Shown: in pieces, positions 38,553 through 48,050 of the stretch
Position numbering within the stretch: position 1 is the stretch's first letter
How the letters are laid out: each line of letters opens with the position of its first letter
From: Phyto melanocephala
Lineage: Eukaryota > Arthropoda > Insecta > Diptera > Rhinophoridae
Assembly: GCA_941918925.1 (NCBI GenBank)
Contig: OW799237.1
Span: forward strand, 74,473,126 to 74,537,125
Reading direction: 5' to 3'
DNA: 64,000 nt
Translations under genes and position numbers: made by a program
Notes under the pieces: generated by a model
The model's database searches: none
Seen by the model: the letters and a program-made list of their open reading frames with translations, nothing else
What the model was told of the DNA's origin: nothing

Positions 38553-39253
38553 TACCCTTCAACGTCAATGTGAAATGTGAAAATATCTGTGAATGCCTTC
38601 TTAGTTCGTTGAATGGGAAACATTGCTGTTTTTCGCAAAAGAGCAGTCAACCTTCGTGCCCAACAATTAAACATCGACATTGTTATTGAAATTTTGGAGC
38701 ATCGGATGAAGGTATGCCGCCCTTGGCCTATATTTTGTTCCATACATAATTGAACCCTACCAATATTATCATTATAAAAAGAACTAACAATAATTTTTCC
38801 TTATTTGTGTTTTATTCAAAATCAACATCGGCCCTTAGAATTTAACCACCCTTTACATCATTAAAACCTTTTTACTTGAATTTAAAGTTATTAACAAGAT
38901 AAATTTTATATAAAATTTTTTTCTATAATTACAAAGTTAAATGAATTAGAAATTGAACTGGGAAAAACGCTAATGTTAACGGTATGGTTATGCTACAAAG
39001 TTTATACTTCTAAACTTGTTTTATAAATTATAATTCAAATTCACTGTAAATTAATGCACATATTGATTTTGCAATGTTTTGTTAGCACCTCAATAAATAT
39101 TTTTTTTTTCACCAAACTGTAAAAAAATGGTATGAGGAAAACCAATTATATGTACATACATATGTATGTATGTATGTCAACTGTTTTTGTTTGTTTACCT
39201 ATATTTGTACGATGAAATTGTAAATATTGGTTTATTTTATTTTTTTTTCGCAG
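38553..39253. other. Putative intron or upstream region of the exon at 39254
   Basis: Ends in a polypyrimidine tract TTTTATTTTTTTTTCGCAG, a convincing 3' splice site (AG at 39252-39253). A (ATGT)n-like stretch lies at 39152-39178. A short open frame starts with ATG at 38611 and meets GTATGC at 38710; it is discussed as a possible exon but is not called. Confidence 0.4.
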
Positions 39254-39263
39254 AATTTTCAAA

Positions 39264-39561
39264 ATGACTTCAGCAGCAGCCCAGGATGATGTTAATCTAT
39301 TGCATGCTTCAGTTTTATCAATGGTCGAATTCGATGATGATATTTTTGCTGCTGGCAATTGTTTCGATTGGAATGAGCATCCCTCCCAGCCGGGCTTGTT
39401 TTGTCCATTTGCCTATCGTTTGCCGCCACCCAATTTGGGTGCAATTTTAGCTAAGGACTTAGCCATGGAATATCATTATTTGGGCAATACGTCTGAATGG
39501 TTTTTTCAAGCGCGAAAAAATGCTGAAAAAGTTATAGCACGTAATGAACAATATCTCAAAG
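39264..39561 (+). CDS. Coding exon of an unidentified host gene
   Basis: The exon runs from 39254 (after TTTCGCAG) to 39561 (before GTGAGT), with ATG at 39264 in the strong fly context TTCAAAATG. It encodes 99 full codons plus one base. The peptide starts MTSAAAQDDVNLLHASVL and is acidic, with FDDDIFAAG, an aromatic Pro-rich stretch (FCPFAYRLPPPNLG) and a more basic helical tail ending KVIARNEQYLK. There is no signal peptide or membrane segment and no domain that I recognise. Its GC content and codon usage stand out from the AT-rich surroundings, and it carries no transposon motif, so I infer a real single-copy gene, probably its first coding exon. The reverse-strand 70-codon frame here is a shadow. 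The next exon was not found; the donor leaves phase 1. Confidence 0.8.
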
Positions 39562-39626
39562 GTGAGTGTTTTGAATGAATTTAAATTAATATGCAGTCAT
39601 AAATATACTACGTTTTTTGCGTTTTT

Positions 39627-39829
39627 ATACCCTTCACACAGTGAAAAAGGGTATATATAGGTTTGTCATTCCGTGTGAAATTTCTACAATTTTCATTTCC
39701 GACCCCATAAAGTACATATTTTCGGAAACTTTATGAATAAGGGAGTTGATTAAACTATTGTTATTACATGACTACACGTTGTGAAGTGTATATAAGGTTC
39801 GGCACGGCCGAATATAGCGCTCTTACTTG
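39627..39829 (+). mobile_element. DINE-1-like element (family A), copy 3, internally deleted
   Basis: Both ends are well preserved: ATACCCTTCACACAGTGAAA with its GGGTAT stem at the left, and the hairpin ATTCGGC/GCCGAAT-type end finishing CTTACTTG at 39829. Only 203 bp long because the middle is missing. It lies 65 bp into the presumed intron after the 39561 donor and sits in a T-run, like other copies. Confidence 0.88.
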
Positions 39830-39906
39830 TTTTTTTTTTCTTCTTACATTCATAAGTAAGGGCATTTACAATATATTTGTTTTTAAATTTATATAAGTGA
39901 TTTTCT

Positions 39907-39936
39907 CCTAAGTGCTGGTCTACTTAATCTCAGAAT
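39907..39936 (-). repeat. Inverted 30-bp copy of the LINE around the Harbinger site
   Basis: CCTAAGTGCTGGTCTACTTA and ten more bases are the reverse complement of the LINE sequence that spans the insertion point 40069/41088, with one mismatch in 30. It therefore represents the uninterrupted state of that site. Confidence 0.8.
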
Positions 39937-40071
39937 CATTTAAGGATGAACTTATATGTTGGGCGACGGAGGAACATGCCAGAAAGTGGCAAGGCAGTGA
40001 TGTCGGTTAAGTGACAAAAATACTATGGGGTGAACCAAATCTGGGGAAATCAAAGGAAATTCTGAGATTAA

Positions 40072-41087
40072 TGGCCGTAATTTCAACTACTGGTGTAACT
40101 ACCTAATAGATATCTTTATCTAGCCGGTAAAATTACTTCGGTAATTTAAACGTTTAATTTACCTACGTGTATGCACCGACGACATTTGTAAAAAAATATG
40201 GCAACAATAACGTTTGACGTTATATTATATGTCAAAAATATTTAACAAATATATATTTTCGTTTTAAAAGTTATACGGGTTTTCACATAATTTTAATTTT
40301 ATATTAAAAAAATGTCTGGAAAGGAGAATAAACGCGGCCCAAATATTACGAATGGTGAGAAAACCACATTAATCAATTTGCTACATCAACATAGAAGTGT
40401 TTTAGAAACAAAAAAAAACAGACGCAGCTAGCAACCAAAGAAAATCAGAGGTGTTGTTTGATGAATTCCTCCGAAATCAGCTATAGCTATTTGGAAACTA
40501 CCAGATGCGTAAAATCGTAGAGTTAGCAACAATTGATGGCTTGGCGAAATGTTCGTTTTTCTAAAATGCAAATATTTTTTAGAACTTTTGTTTGAATGTT
40601 AATTTATATACAAAAACTTACCTTTCTACTTTATGAGACAGTTTTGATTAAATTTTTTGTAAAACCATTTTTGCACTATTCTTTGAAAGACAAAATCTTT
40701 TCAGAAACTCGGATTCATTCCATATTTCAAAATGATGCATTCTTTCTCTGAAATTATGTGGTCCTCTTTGCGAATTCAATTTCAGCAAATATTGTAAGCT
40801 TTTCAGCTCATCTAATTCTGAATTCATCGTTTTTTTTTTTTTTTTCGTTTATTAAACAATTATTTTTTTATTTATTTTAATATTTTGTTTAAGTTTTTTC
40901 AGAAATAATTTGACATTTTTTCAAAAAAAAATTTACCTAAAAAAATAACCAACCAGAATCTACAGTGTAGGATACACCATAGATTACCTATCCGATATGT
41001 CTTACCTAGGGGTAGAAATTACTATTATTTTTTTACACCATAGATATCTACACACTGATAGTTATCTATTCCTGGAAATTACGGCCA
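40072..41087 (+). mobile_element. PIF/Harbinger-like element with TAA duplication
   Basis: TGGCCGTAATTTC at the left end and its complement GAAATTACGGCCA at the right form 13-bp perfect TIRs, with TAGATATCT-type matches further in. TAA flanks both sides (40069-40071, 41088-41090), the duplication used by PIF/Harbinger elements. Its cargo is a broken Myb/zeste-like gene, the kind of DNA-binding accessory protein this superfamily carries. No nuclease gene remains, so it would need help in trans. Confidence 0.85.
40312..40486 (+). pseudogene. Zeste/Myb-like DNA-binding protein fragment
   Basis: Starts MSGKENKRGPNITNGEKTTL and continues INLLHQHRSVLETKK; then, after a one-base shift inside a run of nine A, TDAASNQRKSEVLFDEFL. 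The pattern (basic start, T..E...L..L, K..D..S...K...W/F..I) is that of the N-terminal Myb/SANT-like domain of insect zeste-type transposon proteins. The frame break in a homopolymer could be a sequencing error, but a stop follows soon after and the rest of the domain is missing. Confidence 0.6.
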
Positions 41088-41400
41088 TAAGTAGACCAAC
41101 ACTTAGGAGACTAACCAGTGTGATCACAGGTCATACGGAGTTGAGAACTCATCTAGCTCGCATGAAATTGTCTGAGGAAACGACATGTAGAACATGCGAG
41201 GAAGAGTAAGAGACTTTGATACACTATCTCTGTCATTGTCCTGCGTTTGGGCATATTAGACGCGAGAATTTTACAGCGGATACTATGCCAGATTTGGAGT
41301 GCCTGGGGAACTCGAACTAGAAATCCATAAGTAATTACATTGAGGGGACTGAGCTCTAGGGCTAGTCTGATATTTATTGGAAAATTTTGATTATGATTTT

Positions 41401-42690
41401 TGTGTGGGAATTCCGTCTCCCACATGGAGCGCTCAACATGCCAACTGGGCCCCTCCTTTTCATCTAAGAGATTTTCATTCTGTCCACTGCTAACTGTATT
41501 TACCACCATATTATTATACCGGCGGCATCCTATATGCTTGACAAATTTCATTAACACTCTTTAACTATCTTTTTATGAATTTGCGTAAAAACTTGAATAT
41601 TTGCATCTGTTCGATTTAACTCTTCATAACCGATTTATCTAGTTTTGTAAAACTAAAGCATGAGGTTTATAGACAAAAATTCAGAATTGTACAATTATAC
41701 GCTGACCCTAAAGGAAACCATAAAAGTTTCTTAACAATCTTTACAGAGATTATATATTTTTTGTTCTATATTAACGGTTGTAAAATGAAGAAAGTAAAAA
41801 TCCTAAATATGTATGTATGTATACTATTAATCAATATTGTTAAAATAACAAACAAACTAACAAGTCCGGTTACTCTCACCCCTGAATTAAATAAATTTAA
41901 AATTTACAAGAGGTAAAAAATTACAGGTAAAGAAATAAGAAATAAAAATTACATTTTTCTTTTATCCCTACTCAGGTTGGAATTTCATCCTTTTTCTTTC
42001 CTTTTGTATTTCATCTTTTACTCATTTGTCCACAAAAAGGTCATTTATTACAGGTTGTTGTATTAATAGAATGAAACATGGTACACAATAAAGATGAAAA
42101 ATCACAATCACAGTCACAAAAAAAGGCAGCAAAAAAATATGCTACAAGCTGTTGCGGCAACAAAATTGATTCACTAACACTTTTAGTTTGAATTTCAAAA
42201 GAAGTTGTACCTTTTCCTTGAATTCTTCATATTATAACCTTTAAAATTAAAGAAATCATCTGAAGTTCAATCAAAATGCCATTGGGAATTAAGTTAAAAG
42301 TATATATTTTTTTAATATTTATTTATTTTATACCCATGACAAGTCAAACATTTATGTAGTGGTTTATTCATTTTCTCGTTGCGTTTGTAACACATTAAAA
42401 TAATTATTTTAGAAAACAACAAAGAAATATTGTCTAAGACCAGAGGCTCAATTCCTATTCTGTAAATTTAAATTTTTGTACAATAAAAGGTACGGTGGCA
42501 CCATTTACATTTATGTACAAGATTTTCATTTTGCATTTTCGCAGATGGGAAACAGATACCATAGGGCCGAATTACGGCATTCGATATCGATATATAGAAA
42601 TCATCATTAAATTTTGTGAAAACTATATCGCAATTTCTCTTTATTTAACAAATTTGTCATAATTATTGCGGAAACTTCAAACCTAATTTA
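41401..42690. other. LINE tail and unassigned sequence
   Basis: To about 41550 probably still LINE 3' sequence. After that there is AT-rich non-coding sequence with a short (ATGT)n at 41806-41822 and no recognised feature. Confidence 0.35.
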
Positions 42691-42691
42691 T

Positions 42692-43762
42692 GTGACAAAT
42701 TATTCAATTAATCGAGAATGTATTTGGTCCGCCCTGCGAAAGAGAAATATACCCGAAAATATAATAGCTCTTATAAAGGAAAGCTATAACCGTGCAAAAT
42801 GCTTTGTTCTCCATAAGGGAAAACTTTCTGATCCGTTCGTGGTAGAAAGCGGAGTCCGTCAGGGCTGCATATTATCACCTTTTTTGTTTCTTGTCGTTAT
42901 GGAAGATGTTCTCAATAGTATTGAGAATAAAAGACAAGGAATACAATGGAAAATCAATAACCAATATCTTAATTACCTGGCCTATGCTGACGATATCTGC
43001 TTACTTTCGCATAATCTTAATGACCTTAGACACACAACTAAAAAACTGCAAGAAAAACTGCAATACACAGGACTCAAAATTAACGCTGGCAAAACGAAAA
43101 CACTAAGTGTTGGTACAACAGCAGTTCCAATGACCATCAATAACCAAACTTTTGATGCATGTGAACAATTTTGTTATCTTGGATGTGAAATCTCACCTAA
43201 TGGAGGGTCCGAACTTGATGTTGATGCTAGAATTAAAAAGGCAAGAGCGTCTTTTGGCATACTAGCCCCAGTATGGCAAAGTAATAAAATTTGTCAATCC
43301 ACTAAACTTCGAATTTTTGAGGCAAATGTCAAGTCCGTCCTATTATATGGGTGTACAACCTGGAAAGTCACCAAAAGCATCACAAAACGCCTGCAAACAT
43401 TTGTCAACCGCTGCCTAAGAAGGATATTACGTATCTTTTGGCCTCAAACAATAACGAATGCCGAGCTGTTACTAAAGGCAAGGCAAATGGAAGTAGCAAC
43501 TGAGATACGTAAACGGAAATGGCAGTGGATTGGACACGCTCTTCGTCGAAATGATGATAATGTATCCAAGCAAGCTCTTAGATGGAACCCATTTCATCAA
43601 GATGGTAGAGAAAGTGGTAGGCCACGTATAACATGGAGACGTTCAACAGAATCCGAAATGAATCAACTGGGTGTATCTTGGAACGAATTAAGGTCTATTT
43701 CTCAAAACCGAGTCATATGGAGATCTGCAATTATTGGCGCCCTATGCTCCAGTGGGAGTTAG
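42692..43762 (+). CDS. Reverse transcriptase C-terminal half, RTE-type
   Basis: An uninterrupted 356-codon frame. RT motifs in order are SGVRQGCILSPFLF (residues 53-66) and AYADDICLL (97-105, active-site aspartates 100 and 101). These are followed by LKINAGKTK and FCYLGCEIS, then the thumb, and a basic C-terminal region with RKWQWIGHALRR and WNPFHQDGRESGRPRITWRR that I know from RTE/RTE-X elements. The endonuclease and the first RT motifs are missing because of 5' truncation; the ATG at 42692 lies in flanking sequence and is not the natural start. Lack of stops over 1 kb suggests a fairly young copy. It cannot retrotranspose alone. Confidence 0.88.
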   Translation: MTNYSINRECIWSALRKRNIPENIIALIKESYNRAKCFVLHKGKLSDPFVVESGVRQGCILSPFLFLVVMEDVLNSIENKRQGIQWKINNQYLNYLAYADDICLLSHNLNDLRHTTKKLQEKLQYTGLKINAGKTKTLSVGTTAVPMTINNQTFDACEQFCYLGCEISPNGGSELDVDARIKKARASFGILAPVWQSNKICQSTKLRIFEANVKSVLLYGCTTWKVTKSITKRLQTFVNRCLRRILRIFWPQTITNAELLLKARQMEVATEIRKRKWQWIGHALRRNDDNVSKQALRWNPFHQDGRESGRPRITWRRSTESEMNQLGVSWNELRSISQNRVIWRSAIIGALCSSGS

Positions 43763-43791
43763 AGGAACATATATATATATATATATATTAT
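42704..43791 (+). mobile_element. RTE-type LINE, 5'-truncated, with (AT)n tail
   Basis: RT homology begins at the codons for SINRECIW (42704) with nothing upstream, so the insertion is 5'-truncated. It ends shortly after the ORF in ATATATATATATATATATAT (about 43772-43791), the short tandem 3' tail typical of RTE elements. ATTCAATT at 42702-42709 and 43805-43812 could be the target duplication, although 13 bp separate the tail from the second copy. Confidence 0.75.
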
Positions 43792-43841
43792 AAGAAGTAC
43801 ACTAATTCAATTGAAAACTAAACACAAAAAATTGTTTTTAA

Positions 43842-44388
43842 AAGGCCTATTAGACACGCATACATGTCTTAAGACATGTGTGATGGTATACTTTGGGTTT
43901 AGCTATTACACTGTCGAACGATGACGGCTACTTCATTACACAGAAATTTTTGAAGCGAAAACATGGCAATGAAGCGGAATGTTGTCAATAGCTGCATTTT
44001 TTTCTATTTCACTTAATTTTTCTTTTAATGCATTGTATGCATTAATTTTTAATTGTTTGTTGTGGTACAGATTTGATTTTATTTGCCACAATTGTGGGAA
44101 GCTTTTATATTTCTCAATAAACTTTTTCCAGGAAATAATATTTGAGAGATATTTTTTTAAATTTGCGATATGCACACAGCAGCGGCAAAAATTTGAATGA
44201 ATTTTTTTATGAAGTATGACAGACACGCTATTAGACGATTATGTTGGTATGCGACAGACTCAGGTTTTCAAAAATTTTTGAAAATCAACATACATGTCTA
44301 ACATACTCGACATACATGCTAAAACACAGTGAGATTTGGTATGCCATCGTACATGTCTTAAGACAAGTATGCGTGTCTAATAGGCCTT
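43842..44388 (-). mobile_element. Harbinger-like element with ~45-bp TIRs and MADF ORF
   Basis: Left AAGGCCTATTAGACACGCAT and onwards is matched by the reverse complement of the right end over about 45 bp with a few mismatches. Both arms contain the palindrome CATGTCTTAAGACATG or a close variant. TAA flanks both ends (43839-43841, 44389-44391). The 547-bp element carries a single small minus-strand ORF with a MADF-like domain. Target size and cargo both fit PIF/Harbinger. Confidence 0.85.
43936..44226 (-). CDS. MADF-domain-like protein of the Harbinger-like element
   Basis: 96 codons. Residues about 35-75 read FIEKYKSFPQLWQIKSNLYH followed by NKQLKINAYNALKEKLSEIE. This is the pattern of a MADF domain (aliphatic-I...., LW, then a second helix with A...L or W..I). 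MADF domains bind DNA and are encoded by the second gene of many PIF/Harbinger elements. The C-terminus after the domain is short, so this is a truncated or internal exon. The plus-strand 73-codon frame at 43979-44200 is its shadow. Confidence 0.6.
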   Translation of the reverse strand: MSVILHKKIHSNFCRCCVHIANLKKYLSNIISWKKFIEKYKSFPQLWQIKSNLYHNKQLKINAYNALKEKLSEIEKNAAIDNIPLHCHVFASKISV

Positions 44389-44408
44389 TAATATTCAATA
44401 AAATTACT

Positions 44409-44830
44409 TTATTTAACAGATATTTTAATGACATTAATGTTTAGATATAATTTTGGGCATGTGAGGAGTATGGCTGTATTGAATGCAGTACATTCTGGAA
44501 GTTCAACTTTTGAAAATTTATTAATCATTTTAGACCTTATCTCGTTAAGGGTCCCCATAATATGGTCTTTCATGTATTCCAAAAATATTGGTTTAATTGG
44601 CATAAGCCCCAGAGAAAATAACTCAATCTCATTAAATCTCATATTCTAAGTGGCCAATTTGCTAGATCATTTAAATAAAAAATGAGATTGCAATACGCAC
44701 ATTTCCTTTAGAAGGTCGAATGTTTGATGTGATATCTGTCATGTTGTACTGTCCTGTTGGAACAACAAAAACATTGTTCGATGGCAAAACATTTAGAAAA
44801 TGTTCCTTAAGTCACAAAATCAACATGTTT
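44409..44830 (-). pseudogene. Mariner relic, old
   Basis: Read on the minus strand, out-of-frame pieces correspond to the last third of the same kind of transposase as at 23569. There is an IANWPL..DL......FLWGL-like stretch near 44600-44680, and a C-terminus ending LTCPKLYLNINVI. The plus-strand reading MTLMFRYNFGHVRSMAVLN parallels MTLTFENDFGHMGTAAVLD at 23491, so the same terminal block is present. Heavily mutated. Confidence 0.55.
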
Positions 44831-45108
44831 TTGATGAAAAATTCCATTTAAATTTCTCTAACTTCGAACGCTGAGCAGAATATTGTAAATATCGCTCAGG
44901 GTAACACTGCTCAAATAAAACACGATTTTTAAAATAATCTTAAACAATACTTAATATCTATATCACATTCATCAGTAATTTCCACAATAAACTTACCTCA
45001 AAATAACTGAAAGTTCTCAATTTTACTGTCACAGATAGAAGTGTTAAAAGTTAAATTCCAATTAGAATTTCTTCTCTTGAAAAAGTACCCGTTATATATT
45101 CATGTATA

Positions 45109-46050
45109 CTAGATACATGTTTGTGTACAGCAGTGATGCCAGTATATTTTTTTCAAAAATACACGCATTGTATAAATCTCGTCTATAAAACAATTCTTCG
45201 GCTTTTTAACATTCAAGTCACAGTGAGTCCTATATGACGGTAAGTTTATACAGCAAAAACTGTTTTTCAACTGATTTAAGTTTTTCAATATACACATGAT
45301 ATTGGGTATCCCAAATTACTAATCCATATATAAGTAAAGGTTTTACCAATGACGTAAATAATTTTTTTGTTACACAAGAATCATTCAAAGCCTTAGGCGA
45401 AGACTTTCGAAAATTTAATACCCCATTAGCTTCATTCACTATCATTTTTATATGTGGGATGAAATTTATTTTTACATCAAAGAGAATTTCAAAATCCGAA
45501 AACGAGTCAAGAATTTTTAATTTAGAGCCATTTAAAAAGGGTGAATATCTGCAGAAAATCATAAACTTGCTTTTTGTTAAATTGAATTCCATAAGCATAA
45601 GCTTTGGAGACAAAAGCTGTCCGCATAATTTGTGATCCTTGAAGAAAGGTTTACATCATCATCATCAAACATTAAAATATTGCTCTATTGAAATGCCTTT
45701 GGATTCGAAGATCGTTTATAAGCAATAAAAATAAGATGGGGCCTCGATGACTACCCTGTGGAACACCAAAGGTTAATTCAATATACTTTAATAAGCAGTC
45801 ATTATAAGAGACACCTTGTCTCTGATCCTTTAAATAAGTTCTAATTCATTTTAAAACGTTATACGGAAATCCTTAGGTATTAACCCAACCATAACTTAAT
45901 AAATAGACTATATCAGTTTAGCTGCCATTACAAAATCCTCTATTGATGAAGGACGTCAGTTCCATTAGATTTTTGTGTGTAGACCTTCTCAAAATCTATG
46001 TGATATTTGTTTCTTTAAATCTGATTTAAGAGTACTGTGATTATCTGTTA
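45109..46050 (-). pseudogene. Jockey-like LINE reverse transcriptase relic
   Basis: Motifs on the minus strand run from right to left. LTFGVPQGSHRGPILFLLLI (about 45720-45775) is RT block 4/5. An Asp-rich remnant of the YADD box lies near 45655-45668. From 45613 to 45230 a 127-codon frame contains NLTKSKFMIF, NFIPHIKMIVNEANGVLNF and LVKPLLIYGLVIWDTQY, the RT thumb region of jockey/CR1-group LINEs. Upstream RT blocks are present only as scattered stops and pieces to about 46050. Inactive. Confidence 0.7.
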
Positions 46051-46199
46051 ATTTGCTCTTGCTTCAGTTTCGACTGAAAGAATTATTTTCCCTGCAAAAC
46101 CACTCCAATAGATGTTTAATATTATCGAAGTTACTGACACGAATTATGTTCAGAAAAAACTACGATGATCTCTTTATCCGAACAATCACAAATTTGATC

Positions 46200-46714
46200 T
46201 AACAGGTTTCTCTTAGTGGTCTTCACTATCAGACAAAATGGCTTGCATTTAAGATGGTTGTTGTTGCATTCAAAGTTCTTCATATACTTTACCTAAAGAA
46301 AGCACCTGACTTAATAATTCTAAAGATTTTCTATCAAATAATTCGACTTAATCCGAGTCAGAAAATGTAAAAATAAGTTTCTCCCTTAAGATTTCGTACA
46401 AGTTCATTGCTGGGGGATAAATAATGATCTCGTGAACCTTTTCTAGTACATTGCTCTCTATGAATGGCACAATTGTATTAAAGGTCGTAACGTCCTGAAT
46501 TACACTAGTCATAACTAATTGTACCTGAGCAGCAAAATGCTGGTGCTTTGATGGAAGTGAAGATAATCGGCCTGAAAATGCAGCTTTGTATACCACCAGA
46601 ATCAGGTTGATAAGAATTTTGTAAAACTCTCTTTAAAGACAGTATTAACATCTCAACATTATACATTAGCTGATGTAGTCGAAGTAATATCACAAGGATT
46701 GAATCATTAATCAA
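46200..46714 (-). pseudogene. LTR-retrotransposon gag-like relic
   Basis: Minus-strand frame 46596-46348 contains AAQVQLVMTSVIQDVTTFNT, then PFIESNVLEKVHEIIIYPPA and YEILREKLIFTFSDSD. This order (aqv..f......d.t.f..v...l......v.diI..PP...Y..LK..LI..fS.S) is that of gag proteins of insect gypsy-group elements as I know them. Adjoining frames continue it for a short distance upstream. No LTRs, protease or RT nearby, so only a fragment remains. Confidence 0.5.
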
Positions 46715-46815
46715 TAGAAGTCTATTTTGAATTACCTAAATAATCTAAATAATTAAATTTATTATACATATATTTGGGAAAACAAATTGTTGTAAACGTT
46801 TTCCTTAAAGTATTA

Positions 46816-47594
46816 CAGTCAAATCCCGATAATTCGTTATCGCAAGGGACCAGCCATTTCTAACGAAGTATAGGGGTTTTCGATTTAGCGGGGTTTCGAT
46901 TTAACGGGGTTAAAATAAAATAAATACGAATTAACGGGGTTTTTCAATTTATTAACTAAAACTATAAAAAGAAACATAAAAAACAATTTTTAAAAATAAA
47001 ATAAAAAATATTGTAAATTAATACACAAAATAAAATAGCAAATTCATTTACTTAGCGTAAAATACGTGTAATTTTAATAGCAAACAAAAAACAAATATAT
47101 AGATATAAAACTGAGAAATTAATTTTCTTAACTTAAAATACATAATGTACATACATATTTACATTATCTAAAATTTATTTAAAAAAAATGAGTGATTTGC
47201 ATTTGTATTTTCTATTTTTGTGAAGGATTTAAAAATTTCGTCGTCCATAGTTTGATTCGAGACATAAAATCTCAATTTATTATTTGCCACTTTTGCATCT
47301 TTATTCGTCATTAAGGGAACTTCGCCATCATCGTCGACGGGATCACTTTCTATATTGTTAGCTTTTAGCATTCTTTCCATGTTTCTCTTGTTTTTATTAC
47401 GAATTATAAGTGGCAGTTAGCAAACAGTTACGATTTATAATAGGATTTTATTTGAAAAAAATTACGAATTTGCGAGGGGACCAAAATGTATGGAAATTTT
47501 ACGAATTAACGAGATTTTTTCAAGGGACCGACAGTTTATTACGAATTATCGGGAATTACGATTTATCGGGGTACGAATTATCGGGATTTGTCTG
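46816..47594 (-). mobile_element. pogo/Tigger-like element
   Basis: Left end CAGTCAAATCCCGATAATTC is matched by the complement of the right end (CAGACAAATCCCGATAATTC). The sequence inside both ends repeats ACGAATTAACGGGG- and CGAATTATCGGG-type motifs several times, consistent with transposase binding sites. CAGT...CCC-type ends with a GATAA step are characteristic of pogo/Tigger elements. TA precedes the left end; a matching TA on the right is not clear. The interior retains only the C-terminus of a transposase. Confidence 0.72.
47168..47380 (-). pseudogene. pogo-like transposase C-terminal remnant
   Basis: A 70-codon open frame, rich in Asp/Asn/Lys, containing VDDDGEVPLMTNKDA followed by a helix ending MDDEIFKSFTKIENT. 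Acidic linkers followed by a short helix with F..L/I.E are usual at the C-terminus of Tigger/jerky-type transposases. The DDE domain and the HTH are missing. The identification depends mainly on the surrounding TIRs. Confidence 0.45.
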
Positions 47595-47597
47595 TTT

Positions 47598-48050
47598 TGA
47601 CAAAAATTGTTTGCATTTGTTTCATAAATAATGCAGTATAAAAATAAACATGTATTTAGCTAATAAAAAAAAATCTGTCCGATTTTCCCTACGCTCTAAA
47701 AAGTATCAAGAAACTTAATTTTGGCAACACTGGCATACAGCTACGTGTCTCAATACATATTTAACATGTGTAAATATTGTTGTTTATTTTGACGCTGTAA
47801 AAGTTAGATTAAACTTTCGATAAATATTTATGGTCCATTTGTGGCTTTAATTTGGGTTTTAATTAATAACTCAATTTAAATTTAAATATTTAGAATATGC
47901 AGTTTCTTATTTTAAACTAAATAAATTTTATGTTGCTTAGAATTTGTACGAACAGAAACAAATTAAAATGCATAATATAAAACACTTCAATAAATGTGCA
48001 CAAATTTAAACCACATAAATCGATTCTGGGTAGTAAATATTAATCAAAAA
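47598..48050. other. Non-coding, nothing recognised
   Basis: AT-rich; no repeat ends, ORFs or structured RNA noted. Confidence 0.4.

Larger units (their letters stand above)
39940..41400 (+). pseudogene. LINE C-terminal fragment, split by a Harbinger-like element
   Basis: Left part (about 39960-40071) reads ATEEHARKWQGSDVG and ends in EILRL. The right part (from 41088) continues SRPTLRRLTSVITGHTELR. It then has the zinc-knuckle-like CRTCEEE...HYLCHCPAFGHIRR, typical of the region after RNase H in R1/LOA/jockey-group LINEs. An in-frame TAA at about 41206 and later stops show decay. Reading frame and motif rejoin exactly when the 1016-bp insertion and one TAA are removed. The strand-opposite 134-codon frame at 41153-41557 is a shadow. 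I cannot fix the clade from this fragment. Confidence 0.78.

Noticed and set aside
38552..38743. 63-codon minus-strand ORF
   Set aside because: Opposite strand of a stretch that looks more coding on the plus strand; no start or splice context.
41153..41557. 134-codon minus-strand ORF
   Set aside because: Antisense shadow of the LINE C-terminal region, whose zinc-knuckle motifs are on the plus strand.
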